Assembly: GCF_019468565.1 (NCBI RefSeq)
Contig: NZ_CP080521.1
Location: 496,001-560,000, forward strand
DNA: 64,000 nt
From: Pseudonocardia sp. DSM 110487
GTDB taxonomy: Bacteria; Actinomycetota; Actinomycetes; Mycobacteriales; Pseudonocardiaceae
Reading direction: 5' to 3'
Notes under the pieces: generated by a model
The model's input: the letters and a program-made list of their open reading frames with translations, nothing else
The model's database searches: none
What the model was told of the DNA's origin: nothing
Shown: one piece after another, positions 38,384-48,447 of the stretch
Numbering within the stretch: position 1 is the first letter of the stretch
Layout: each line of letters begins with the position of its first letter
Made by a program: the position numbers and the translations under genes

Positions 38384-39957
38384 CGGTGCCCACCGAACCG
38401 GTCCGGCGCCCGCGTCGCTTCCCGCTGCGGCTGCGCCCGAACACCGCGGGCACCGGGCGCTGGCCACTCGCGCGGGTGTTCGTCGTGGGTGCGGTGCTCG
38501 CCGGTCTCGTCGCGTCCGGCACCGTCGTGCTCGGCGCCACCGCGCTGTGGCGGCTGACGGAGGCCCGAACAGCGCTGCTGGGCCAGGCCGGGCCTGCCCT
38601 GCTCGCCGTGAAGGACCTGGCGAACGCCCAGCTCGACCAGGAGACCGGCGTGCGCGGGTTCCTCCTCACGGGGCGGCCGCAGTTCCTCGAGCCCTACCGT
38701 GCGGGCGTCGCGAGCAGCCAGGACGCGGTGAACCAGCTGCGCGCCGCGACGGACGAGCTCCCCGCCATCGGCCCGGAGATCGACGCGGCGGTGCAGGCGG
38801 AGCAGGACTGGCGGCTGGGCTACGCCGAACCGGTGATCGCGGGGGACGCCACCGCGCCCGGGCCGGACGCGGGCGAGATGTATTTCGACCGGGTGCGCCG
38901 GACGACCGGCGTCGTCCAGGAGCGGCTGTCGCAGCTGCGGCTGGAAGCGCGCGAGGAGCTGGCGTCCGCCGCGTCGTTCATCGCCTGGTCGAGCGCCGCG
39001 ATCGGCGTGACGCTGCTCGTCCTGCTCGCGGTGGTGGGGATCGGGCTGCGCCGGATGGTGCTGCGGCCGGTGTCCGCACTCGCCGCGCAGGTGCGCGAGG
39101 TCGTGGCGGGCGACACGGACCGGCAGGTGGACGTCGAGGGGCCGCGTGAGATCCGTGAGCTCGGGGCGGACGTCGACGCGATGCGCAGCCACATCCTGCG
39201 CGAGCTCGACCACGCCCAGGTCGTCAACCGGCGGCTGGACGACCAGGCGCGAGAGCTGGAACGCTCGAACCGGGACCTGGAGCAGTTCGCCTACGTGGCG
39301 AGCCACGACCTGCAGGAGCCGCTGCGCAAGGTGGCGACCTTCTGCCAGCTCCTCCAGCGCCGCTACGCCGGGAAGCTCGACGAGCGGGCGGACCAGTACA
39401 TCGCGTTCGCCGTCGACGGGGCGCAGCGGATGCAGCAGCTGATCAACGACCTGCTGGCGTTCTCCCGGGTGGGGCGATCCACGGAGAACTTCGGCCGCGT
39501 CGATCTCGGCGCCGTCGCCGCGGCGGCCGTCGAGCAACTGGAGCAGGCGCGGGATGAGGTCGGCGGCGAGATCGTGCTCGGCTCCCTGCCGACGGTGCCG
39601 GGGGATCCCGGCCTCTTGCGGGCGCTCATGGCCAACCTGATCGGCAACGGCCTGAAGTTCCACCGCGAGGGAGTGGCCCCCGTCGTGCGGGTGGACGCGC
39701 AACGCGACGGTGCCACGTGGGCGATCACGGTCGCCGACAATGGCATCGGGATCGAACCCGAGTACGGTGAGAAGGTCTTCGTGATCTTCCAGCGGTTGCA
39801 CGGGCGCGACGCCTACTCCGGCACCGGGATCGGGCTCGCGCTGGCCAAGAAGATCGTCGAGTTCCACAAGGGGCACATCGGGCTGGTTCCGAGCGATGGT
39901 CCTGGCACCACCATCCGGGTCACCCTGCCCGCGCTGTCCGAGGAGGCCGCCAAGTGA
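38380..39957 (+). CDS. Membrane sensor histidine kinase (CHASE3-HAMP-HisKA-HATPase)
   Basis: 525 residues. TM1 near 30-52; an extracellular CHASE3-like region to about 195 with QLDQETGVRGFLLTGRPQFLEPY; TM2 near 200-222; HAMP 225-275; a coiled linker; HisKA with the phospho-acceptor in FAYVASHDLQEPLRKV near 308; and HATPase_c with NLIGNGLKF, VADNGIGI and YSGTGIGLALAKKIV. It overlaps the phosphatase before it and the response regulator after it. The H-box and kinase resemble phytochrome-type kinases, whose partners are Rcp1-like regulators such as the next gene. Confidence 0.9.
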   Translation: MTVPTEPVRRPRRFPLRLRPNTAGTGRWPLARVFVVGAVLAGLVASGTVVLGATALWRLTEARTALLGQAGPALLAVKDLANAQLDQETGVRGFLLTGRPQFLEPYRAGVASSQDAVNQLRAATDELPAIGPEIDAAVQAEQDWRLGYAEPVIAGDATAPGPDAGEMYFDRVRRTTGVVQERLSQLRLEAREELASAASFIAWSSAAIGVTLLVLLAVVGIGLRRMVLRPVSALAAQVREVVAGDTDRQVDVEGPREIRELGADVDAMRSHILRELDHAQVVNRRLDDQARELERSNRDLEQFAYVASHDLQEPLRKVATFCQLLQRRYAGKLDERADQYIAFAVDGAQRMQQLINDLLAFSRVGRSTENFGRVDLGAVAAAAVEQLEQARDEVGGEIVLGSLPTVPGDPGLLRALMANLIGNGLKFHREGVAPVVRVDAQRDGATWAITVADNGIGIEPEYGEKVFVIFQRLHGRDAYSGTGIGLALAKKIVEFHKGHIGLVPSDGPGTTIRVTLPALSEEAAK

Positions 39958-40406
39958 ACGGCCAGCAGCCCAGGACGATCAACGTCCTGCTCGTGGAGGA
40001 CGACCCGGGCGACGTCCTCATGACGCGCGAGGCGTTCGAGGAGAACCTGCACAACCGCCTGGACGTGGTCACCGACGGGGAGGCGGCGCTCGACTACCTG
40101 CGCCACGAGGAGCCGTACACCGACGCCCCCCGGCCTGACCTGATCCTGCTCGACCTGAACCTGCCCCGCCGCGACGGTCGGGAGGTGCTGCAGGAGATCA
40201 AGGCCGACCCGGTCCTGCGGCACATCCCGGTGATCGTGCTGACGACCTCGCAGGCCGAGGAGGACGTGCTGTGCAGCTACCAGCTGCACGCCAACGCATA
40301 TGTCACGAAGCCGGTCGACTTCGACGGCTTCATCGAGGCGGTCAAGCAGATCGATCACTTCTTCGTGAGCGTGGTGCAGCTCCCGCCCGGTGTCCGGAGG
40401 AGTTAG
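39954..40406 (+). CDS. Single-domain response regulator (Rcp1-like)
   Basis: 150 residues, receiver only: INVLLVEDDPGDVLMTREAFEEN, phospho-Asp in LILLDLNLPRRDG near residue 64, the Thr in IVLTTS near 95, and the Lys in AYVTKPVDF near 119. The loop after strand 3 is long, as in Rcp1 of cyanobacterial phytochromes. GTG 39954 overlaps the kinase stop. No output domain, so it probably acts as a phosphate relay or by protein contact, possibly with the PP2C protein of the same operon. Confidence 0.9.
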   Translation: MNGQQPRTINVLLVEDDPGDVLMTREAFEENLHNRLDVVTDGEAALDYLRHEEPYTDAPRPDLILLDLNLPRRDGREVLQEIKADPVLRHIPVIVLTTSQAEEDVLCSYQLHANAYVTKPVDFDGFIEAVKQIDHFFVSVVQLPPGVRRS

Positions 40407-40438
40407 CTCGATCGGAACCCCGGCCCGGTCGCGTTCGC

Positions 40439-40444
40439 TACCCT
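40439..40444 (+). promoter_or_regulatory. -10 box of the coiled-coil gene (leaderless)
   Basis: TACCCT six bases before the ATG at 40451. Confidence 0.4.
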
Positions 40445-40450
40445 TCCGGC

Positions 40451-40825
40451 ATGGGCTCCCCGGCGAACTTCGAGGCACGGTTGGCTGCCGTCGAGGCTCG
40501 CCCGGAGGAGGTGGCGGCCGGCGCCGCCGCGGCCCGGCACCTCGCCGCCGCGCGCGACCGCGATCTCGCCGACGTCACCGTGAAGGTCGACGCGGTGCGC
40601 TCCGCGGTCAACGGGCTCGGCCTGCAGACCGCTGCCCGCTTCGAGCGGCTCGAGAACAAGGTCGACACGGGCTTCGCGGAGATGCGTGCCAAGTTCGACC
40701 ACATCGACGCCAAGTTCGACCAGGTCGATGCCGGCTTCATGGAGATGCGCTCCAAGTTCGACCAGACCGCCGCTGGGATGCAGCAGATCGTCGACCTGCT
40801 CACCCAGCGAGAGGACAAGGCTTAG
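40451..40825 (+). CDS. Small coiled-coil protein of unknown function
   Basis: 124 residues predicted almost entirely helical. From residue 60 it has an 11-residue pattern with F/M and D at fixed spacing: FERLENKVDTGFAEMRAKFD, HIDAKFDQVDAGF and MEMRSKFDQ, as in hendecad coiled coils of bacterial DUF1640-like proteins. No membrane segment. Its stop overlaps the convergent RidA gene by four bases. Function unknown. Confidence 0.6.
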   Translation: MGSPANFEARLAAVEARPEEVAAGAAAARHLAAARDRDLADVTVKVDAVRSAVNGLGLQTAARFERLENKVDTGFAEMRAKFDHIDAKFDQVDAGFMEMRSKFDQTAAGMQQIVDLLTQREDKA

Positions 40826-41214
40826 GGTCGGACCGCGACCGCGTCGACCTCGAACAGCATGTCCGGGAGCGCGAGGCGGGCGACACCGAGGAGTGTCTGG
40901 GCGGGCGGGCGTTCGCCCCAGATGCGGGTGATCACGCGCAGCAGCGCCGCCAGCTTCTCCTCGTCGTGGTCGACGATGTAGGTGCCCAGCCGCGCGACGT
41001 GCTCGTACCCGAGCCCGGCTGCGGCGAGGGCTTTCCCGAGGTTGGCGAAGGACAGCTCGACCTGCTCGGCGAAGTCGGCCGACGGCACGCTCCCGTCCGG
41101 CCCCGACGCGTACTGGCCGGCAACGAACACGAGGCCGGGTGCGCCGGCGAGGTGGCTGTAGCCGAAGCCGACGGGGTCGTGCAGGCCCGCCGGGTTCGTG
41201 AGGGTGTGCGACAT
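40822..41214 (-). CDS. RidA/YjgF family protein
   Basis: 130 residues: GYSHLAGAPGLVFVAGQYASGPDG, FANLGKALAAAG and the C-terminal LFEVDAVAV. The Arg that in RidA binds the imine carboxylate (usually in a P-x-R-x motif before the C-terminal strands) is represented by GVARLALPDMLFEVD. Members hydrolyse reactive enamines/imines; subfamily is uncertain. It follows the Rrf2 gene by 14 bases and is probably co-transcribed. Confidence 0.8.
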   Translation of the reverse strand: MSHTLTNPAGLHDPVGFGYSHLAGAPGLVFVAGQYASGPDGSVPSADFAEQVELSFANLGKALAAAGLGYEHVARLGTYIVDHDEEKLAALLRVITRIWGERPPAQTLLGVARLALPDMLFEVDAVAVRP

Positions 41215-41228
41215 TCTCGGTTCCTTCC

Positions 41229-41705
41229 TCAGGTGTGCGAGCTGAACCAGCGGCGAGCGCGGTCGGGGACGCCAGGGGCAGCGCGTTCGACGGTCTCGGC
41301 GAGGCCGGCGACCGTTTGGGCCGCGAGCTCCCGGCGCCACGCGAGCTCAGCCCGCCGCATGGCCTGGTCGACGAGGCAGGGGCCGGTGACGCTCTCCGGG
41401 TCGCCGCCGAAGGGCCCCTGCTGCCGGATTTCCGCGCAGCGGAACGCAGGTTCCGGCCCCTCGATCGCCGTGACCACGTCCAGCAGGGAGATCCGCTCGG
41501 CCGGTCTTGCGAGTCGGAAGCCGCCGCGCGGACCGGGGACCGACGAGGCGATCCCCGCCCGTACGAGCGACTGGACCTGCTTGTTGAGGTACGCCGCCGG
41601 CAGGTCGTAGAAGGCCGCCAGCCTGCTGACCGGGACCGCGTCCTCTGGGCCTGCCCATGCGAGGTTGAGGCAGCAGTGGACGGCCCACTCGACCCCGCGG
41701 CTCAT
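41229..41705 (-). CDS. Rrf2 family transcriptional regulator
   Basis: 158 residues: N-terminal wHTH with VSRLAAFYDLPAAYLNKQVQSLVRAG and the wing PRGGFRLARP. The cluster loop reads FRCAEIRQQGPF and later GPCLVD: two cysteines where IscR/NsrR have three (the middle one is Phe). It may bind an iron-sulfur cluster with a non-Cys ligand or respond to another signal. ATG 41705. A 25-bp operator-like repeat lies eight bases upstream. Confidence 0.85.
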   Translation of the reverse strand: MSRGVEWAVHCCLNLAWAGPEDAVPVSRLAAFYDLPAAYLNKQVQSLVRAGIASSVPGPRGGFRLARPAERISLLDVVTAIEGPEPAFRCAEIRQQGPFGGDPESVTGPCLVDQAMRRAELAWRRELAAQTVAGLAETVERAAPGVPDRARRWFSSHT

Positions 41706-41712
41706 CTTCACA

Positions 41713-41737
41713 ATTCTGGACAGTACATATCCAGAAT
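41713..41737. promoter_or_regulatory. Rrf2 operator-like inverted repeat
   Basis: ATTCTGGA and TCCAGAAT are perfect 8-bp arms separated by nine bases, directly before the Rrf2 ATG. ATTC/GAAT outer halves recall other Rrf2-family sites. Autoregulation is likely. Confidence 0.68.
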
Positions 41738-41761
41738 CTTCTCGTCCACCTTGCCGGGGCT

Positions 41762-42658
41762 TTAGCGGCGCAGGGTGGTCTCGCGGTCCATGTGCGACAG
41801 CTTCTCGGGGTTGCGCACGGCGTAGAGCCCGGTGATGAGGCCGTCGTCGATGCGGAGGGCGACGACGGTGTCGAGCTCGCCGTCGAACCGGAGGACGAGC
41901 GCCGGGTGGCCGTTGACCTGCGTCGAGTGCAGCGATGCCGTGGCGGGGATGCGGCCGAGCCCGGCAGTCAGCAGGCGGGCGACCTTGTCGGCTCCCACGA
42001 CGGGCTTCGGCACGGCCTGCTTGAGCCCGCCACCGTCGCCGACCAGGACGACGTCCGGGGCGAGGAGGTCGATCAGCTGTTGCAGATCGCCCGTCTCGAC
42101 CGCCCGCCGGAAGGCCTCGAGCGCGTCCCGGGTCGCGGCCGGGGAGACGGTGCCGCGCGGCCGGCGCGCGGCGACGTGGGCCCGTGCCCGGTGGGCGATC
42201 TGGCGGACGGCGGCCGGCGTCTTGTCGACGGCGTCCGCGATCTCCTCGTAGGGCAGGTCGAACACCTCGCGCAGGACGAACACCGCTCGCTCGGTCGGGG
42301 CGAGCGTCTCCAGGACCAGCAGCATCGCCATCGAGACGCTGTCGGCCAGCTCGACGTCCTCTGCAACGTCGGGCGTGGTGAGCAGCGGCTCGGGCAGCCA
42401 TGAGCCGACGTAGGACTCCTTGCGCCTGCCCAGCGTGCGCAGCCGGGTGAGCGCCTGCCTGCTGGTGATCCGGACGAGGTACGCGCGCTTGTCCTGCACG
42501 GTGTCGAGGTCCACCCCCGCCCACCGCAGCCAGGTCTCCTGCAGGACGTCCTCGGCGTCCGCTGCCGAGCCGAGCATCTCGTAGGCGACGGTGAACAGCA
42601 GGTTGCGGTGGGCGAGGAACGCCGCGGTGGCGGCGTCCGGCCGGTCGTCCTCGCTCAT
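41762..42658 (-). CDS. ECF41-type sigma factor (SigJ-like) with SnoaL-like C-terminal domain
   Basis: 298 residues: sigma region 2 (about 15-80; AYEMLGSAADAEDVLQETWLRW), region 4 (about 115-170; LAPTERAVFVLREVFDLPYEEIADAV), and a SnoaL-like domain (about 185-298; FRRAVETGDLQQLIDLLAPDVVLVGDGGG), which in ECF41 proteins replaces an anti-sigma factor. It ends in NPEKLSHMDR-type residues. ATG 42658 follows AGAGGA. It is divergent from a carboxymuconolactone decarboxylase gene, the classic ECF41 partner. Confidence 0.92.
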   Translation of the reverse strand: MSEDDRPDAATAAFLAHRNLLFTVAYEMLGSAADAEDVLQETWLRWAGVDLDTVQDKRAYLVRITSRQALTRLRTLGRRKESYVGSWLPEPLLTTPDVAEDVELADSVSMAMLLVLETLAPTERAVFVLREVFDLPYEEIADAVDKTPAAVRQIAHRARAHVAARRPRGTVSPAATRDALEAFRRAVETGDLQQLIDLLAPDVVLVGDGGGLKQAVPKPVVGADKVARLLTAGLGRIPATASLHSTQVNGHPALVLRFDGELDTVVALRIDDGLITGLYAVRNPEKLSHMDRETTLRR

Positions 42659-42687
42659 GTCAATCCTCTCGATCGCGTCGCGCACGA

Positions 42688-42714
42688 GACGCCGGCGGTC
42701 GCCGTCCTGTGACA
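42688..42714 (-). promoter_or_regulatory. ECF41 promoter of the sigma factor gene
   Basis: Read on the minus strand: TGTCACA, 16 bases, CGTC, an exact match to the described ECF41 promoter consensus. It is 30 bases upstream of the sigma ATG, so the gene is autoregulated. Confidence 0.8.
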
Positions 42715-42749
42715 CCCGGACCCCTATGGCTCTCGTCACGTCGCCGCGC

Positions 42750-42776
42750 TGTCACACGGATCCGGCCGCCGGCATC
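42750..42776 (+). promoter_or_regulatory. ECF41-type promoter of the decarboxylase-like gene
   Basis: TGTCACA (42750-42756), 16 bases, CATC (42773-42776); one mismatch from the ECF41 -10 CGTC. It drives the divergent gene at 42818. Confidence 0.68.
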
Positions 42777-42817
42777 TCGTGGTCAACCAGTGCAACACCC
42801 CGAGAGAGGACGACGTG

Positions 42818-43303
42818 ATGGAACCCCGTATCGACCTGATGAGCACCGAGTTCGGCCCCAAGCTCGGCAAGCGGTTTGCGAACCTGGGCATGCTGATCCA
42901 CCAGTCGACGCTGCCTGCGGCCACGCAGGAACTGGTGTCGCTGCGCGCCAGCCAGATCAACGGCTGCGCCTTCTGCGTCGACATGCACACCAAGGAGGCC
43001 GCGGCAGCCGGGGAGCCCGCGGTTCGGATCAACATGGTCGCCGCGTGGCGCGAGGCAACGGTGTTCACCGACGCCGAGCGGGCTGCGCTGGCGCTCGCCG
43101 AGGAGGGCACACGGCTCGCCGACGCCCACACGGGTGTGTCCGACGAGACCTGGGCCGATGTCCGCAAGCACTACGACGACGAGCAGGTCGCCGCGCTGGT
43201 GTCCCTCGTCGCGCTGATCAACGCGGCCAACCGGCTCAACGTGATCGTGCGCAACCCGGCCGGTTCCTACGAGCCCGGCATGCTCGCCGGGGCGGCGAGC
43301 TGA
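42818..43303 (+). CDS. Carboxymuconolactone decarboxylase family protein (AhpD-like)
   Basis: 161 residues with the AhpD-type redox motif INGCAFCVDMHTKEA (CxxC-x3-H) near residue 48 and LVSLVALINAANRLNV near 130. Such proteins act as alkylhydroperoxidase-like thiol oxidoreductases. ATG 42818 follows GAGAGAGGA. As the ECF41 partner gene it is the expected main target of the divergent sigma factor. Confidence 0.87.
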   Translation: MEPRIDLMSTEFGPKLGKRFANLGMLIHQSTLPAATQELVSLRASQINGCAFCVDMHTKEAAAAGEPAVRINMVAAWREATVFTDAERAALALAEEGTRLADAHTGVSDETWADVRKHYDDEQVAALVSLVALINAANRLNVIVRNPAGSYEPGMLAGAAS

Positions 43304-43306
43304 TCA

Positions 43307-43350
43307 CCCCGGCGGGAGCCCACGCGAGGGGTGGGCTTCCGCCGGGGTTT
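43307..43350 (+). terminator. Intrinsic terminator
   Basis: CCCCGGCGGGAGCCCAC pairs with GTGGGCTTCCGCCGGGG (one mismatch) and is followed by TTT, two bases after the preceding stop region and before the purL promoter. Confidence 0.8.
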
Positions 43351-43364
43351 CGGCGCCCGGCACG

Positions 43365-43370
43365 TAGGCT
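43365..43370 (+). promoter_or_regulatory. -10 box of purL (leaderless)
   Basis: TAGGCT eight bases before the GTG at 43379; no ribosome binding site. Same hexamer as upstream of purS. Confidence 0.5.
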
Positions 43371-43378
43371 GAGCAGCC

Positions 43379-45646
<2,268 letters not shown>

Positions 45647-45716
45647 CCGGCCGCACCATGTGGACCGATCGCGAGCCTGTCACCTGCCCGAAGGGTCAGG
45701 ACCGGCCCGGATCGGT

Positions 45717-45722
45717 TACCGT
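45717..45722 (+). promoter_or_regulatory. -10-like box before the sterol-carrier-like gene
   Basis: TACCGT seven bases before the GTG at 45730, consistent with a leaderless start there. Confidence 0.35.
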
Positions 45723-45729
45723 TCGGCGA

Positions 45730-46092
45730 GTGCGGGGAGGAACCAGCGGCACGCGGATCGGCTCCGCCGTCCTGGAATGGCTCGACGGCGGTCCGGCGCC
45801 GGATCGGCCGGTGCTGCGCGCCGCCGTGAAGGAGAGCCTCGCGGCCCTCGCCGCCGCCGCGCCGGGCCACAGCGTGGAGGTGCGGGTCCCCCCACACGGG
45901 GCGATCCAGTGCGTGAGTGGCCCTCGGCACGGGAGGGGAACCCCGCCGAACGTCGTCGAGACCGATGCGCGCACCTGGCTGGCGCTCGTGGTGGGCCGCA
46001 CCACGTGGGAGGCGGCGATCGAGGGCGGCACGCTGCAGGCATCGGGTATTCGAAGCGGTGAGGTCTGCAGGCTGTTGCCGTTGTGGCGGTGA
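45730..46092 (+). CDS. Sterol carrier (SCP-like) family protein
   Basis: 120 residues from GTG 45730; ATG 45658 would add 24 residues and is an alternative. The C-terminal domain VRVPPHGAIQCVSGPRHGRGTPPNVVETDARTW (in part) and WEAAIEGGTLQASGIRSGEV is the compact SCP-2-like fold found beside purL/purF in mycobacteria and relatives. The ligand is unknown; conservation next to purine genes in actinobacteria is established, the reason is not. Confidence 0.72.
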   Translation: MRGGTSGTRIGSAVLEWLDGGPAPDRPVLRAAVKESLAALAAAAPGHSVEVRVPPHGAIQCVSGPRHGRGTPPNVVETDARTWLALVVGRTTWEAAIEGGTLQASGIRSGEVCRLLPLWR

Positions 46093-46215
46093 CAATAGGG
46101 TGCCGCTCGCTCCGGTGAATGCGAACACGTCGCGGTGGCGCAAACTCGGGCGAGGGACGGAAGATTGATCCGATCAGGGTCGAGCCGGACCGAACGGGCG
46201 ACAGGAGGTGGCCGC

Positions 46216-48390
46216 GTGGTCGCACCGCGCAGCCTTCCCGATCCCGTCGAGTCGCCGCGTGACGCGACCGTGCGCCGCCCGTTCCGCACGGTGGAGGGCG
46301 ACCGGATCGACAGGCTCGCCGGGCGCTGGGCGGAGTGCGCCTATCACGACGACCCCGGTGCGGTCGCACACCTGGCCACGCTGTTGCGCAAGCTCGCAGC
46401 CGTGCTGCGTGCCGAGCCGTTCTGGCCGCTGTCGGCGCGGGCGATCGGTGCCGAGCTGGTCACGGCGGGAGGGCGGGGCGATCCGGAGCGCAGCGACGCC
46501 GCCGACGTCGAGAGCCTCGTCGTGCCCAGCCTGCGGCTACTGCGCCGGGACGTGCCGGAGGCGTTCGGCCTGCAGGGTCCCGAGGGGGAGCGGCGCCTCT
46601 CGGCCGCCCTCGACGAGCTGGTCGCCGGTCTGGTGGGCGCCCTCCGCGATCGGATCCGGCTCGACCGGAACGAGGTGGACCGGGCCCGTCCCGCGCGGGT
46701 GTCGGCCGTGGACGGGCGGCACATCCGGGCCGTCTACGAGCAGGCCGCGGTCGGGATCGCCATCGTCGCGCTCGACGGGAAGGTCCTCGACCTCAACCCG
46801 GCGCTTCGCCGGATGTTCGGCCTCGAAGGGCCGCTCGACCAGCCGCGGCCGATGTCGGACTTCGTGCATCCCGACGACATGGTCGACGTCGTCGAGCGCC
46901 TGAAGCGCCTCGCGGGCGGCGGCGAGCCCGACGTCGTGCGCATGGAGATGCGGCTCGTGCGCGTCGACTCGCGGGTGATGTGGGTGCACGTCACGGCGTC
47001 GCGCGTGCTCGGGGAGGACGGTGCTCCCTCACACGTCGTCGGGTTGGTCGAAGACGTGTCGGACCGCCACCGGCTGTGGTCGCGCCTGCGCGAGGCCTCG
47101 TTCGCCGACCAGCTCACCCGGCTGCCGAACCAGGCGGTGGCCGACCAGTGGCTCCACCGCGCGTTCGCGGTCGGCGGGCCGTCCCGGGTGGGCATCTGCG
47201 CCCTCGACGTCGACGGCTTCCACGCGATCAACGACGAGCTCGGCCAGCAGATCGGCGACCGGCTGCTGCTCGGCGTGGCGGGGCGACTGCACCTCGCCGC
47301 CGGTAACAACGTCGTGTGCCGCACCGGCGACGACGAGTTCGTCGTGCTCGTCGCCGAGCCAACGGGCAGCTCGGACGTCAGCAGGCTCGCCGACCGGCTC
47401 CAGGCCGCGCTGGCCACGCCGTTCCACATCGACGGGCAGACGCTCGTCGTCTCCGCGAGCATCGGGGTGGCCGAGAGCCCAACGTCCCGTGGGAGCGCAG
47501 CCGAGCTGCTGCGCGCCGCCGACGTCGCCCGCGGATGGGCGCGAGCGCTCGGCGGCGGGCGGCGCATCGTCTTCGACCCCGAGCGCGACGCGGCGGAGGC
47601 CGCGCGGTTCGCCCTGCTCTCCGGGCTGCGCGGGGGGATCGAGCGCGGCGAGTTCCGCCTCGTCTACCAGCCGCTCGTGCGGCTCGCCGACGGCCGGGTG
47701 CGCGGCGCGGAGGCGCTGTTGCGCTGGCAGCACCCCGACCAGGGCGTCGTCGGGCCGGGCCGGTTCATCGAGCTCGCCGAGCACAGCGGTGCGATCGTCC
47801 CGCTGGGCCGCTGGGTGCTCAGGGCCGCGTGCGAGCAGGCGGCGGGCTGGTGGCGCGAGTTGGGGGACGAGGCGCCGTTCGTCAGCGTGAACGTGTCGCC
47901 GGTGCAGCTCGCCGAGCCGACGTGGGTGCACGAGGTCGCCCGCGTGCTGGCCGAGACCGGCCTGCCCGCGGGCCAGCTGCAGCTGGAGATCACCGAGCAG
48001 GCCGTGCTCGGCGACGAGCTGGTGGTCCTCGACGCCCTCAGCGAGCTGCGGCAGGCGGGAGTCCGGATCGCGCTGGACGACTTCGGCACCGGCTACTCGA
48101 GCCTCGCATGGCTGCGCAGGCTCCCCGTGCACGGCCTGAAGATCGACGGGTCGTTCATCGACGGGCTGCGCAACCCGTCCGCCGACCCCACCGACACCTC
48201 GATCGTCCGTGCGCTGATCGAGCTCGCCCACGCGCTCGGCCTCGAGGTCACCGCCGAGTGGGTGGAGACCGCCGTCCAGGCGCAGCGCCTCGCGGAGCTG
48301 GGCTGCGATGTCGGGCAGGGCAGGTGGTTCGGTGACGCCGGTCCCGGGGAGTGGGTCCCGGAGCTTTCCCGGCGTAGCATCGGCCGCTGA
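46216..48390 (+). CDS. PAS-GGDEF-EAL protein, probable c-di-GMP phosphodiesterase
   Basis: 724 residues. The N-terminal 160 residues are helical and unassigned; PAS about 165-285 (AVYEQAAVGIAIVALDGKVLDL); GGDEF about 295-455; EAL about 465-715. The GGDEF signature is GDDEF at 371-375, so cyclase activity is probably lost. The EAL domain keeps EALLRW at 499, EITEQ, LDDFGTGYSSLAWL and LKIDGSFIDGL; AEWVE replaces AEGVE. AGGAGGT six bases upstream fixes GTG 46216. No membrane segment. Confidence 0.88.
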   Translation: MVAPRSLPDPVESPRDATVRRPFRTVEGDRIDRLAGRWAECAYHDDPGAVAHLATLLRKLAAVLRAEPFWPLSARAIGAELVTAGGRGDPERSDAADVESLVVPSLRLLRRDVPEAFGLQGPEGERRLSAALDELVAGLVGALRDRIRLDRNEVDRARPARVSAVDGRHIRAVYEQAAVGIAIVALDGKVLDLNPALRRMFGLEGPLDQPRPMSDFVHPDDMVDVVERLKRLAGGGEPDVVRMEMRLVRVDSRVMWVHVTASRVLGEDGAPSHVVGLVEDVSDRHRLWSRLREASFADQLTRLPNQAVADQWLHRAFAVGGPSRVGICALDVDGFHAINDELGQQIGDRLLLGVAGRLHLAAGNNVVCRTGDDEFVVLVAEPTGSSDVSRLADRLQAALATPFHIDGQTLVVSASIGVAESPTSRGSAAELLRAADVARGWARALGGGRRIVFDPERDAAEAARFALLSGLRGGIERGEFRLVYQPLVRLADGRVRGAEALLRWQHPDQGVVGPGRFIELAEHSGAIVPLGRWVLRAACEQAAGWWRELGDEAPFVSVNVSPVQLAEPTWVHEVARVLAETGLPAGQLQLEITEQAVLGDELVVLDALSELRQAGVRIALDDFGTGYSSLAWLRRLPVHGLKIDGSFIDGLRNPSADPTDTSIVRALIELAHALGLEVTAEWVETAVQAQRLAELGCDVGQGRWFGDAGPGEWVPELSRRSIGR

Positions 48391-48447
48391 GCGGCCTGTT
48401 GCACAAGAAGCGTGCCGCCAGATTGTGCCGTCTGCGAGGAGCGTGTT

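Noticed and set aside
35972..38467. An 831-codon minus-strand frame opposite purS, purQ and the phosphatase gene
   Set aside because: Three well-supported genes with catalytic motifs occupy the other strand; the frame is a high-GC shadow.
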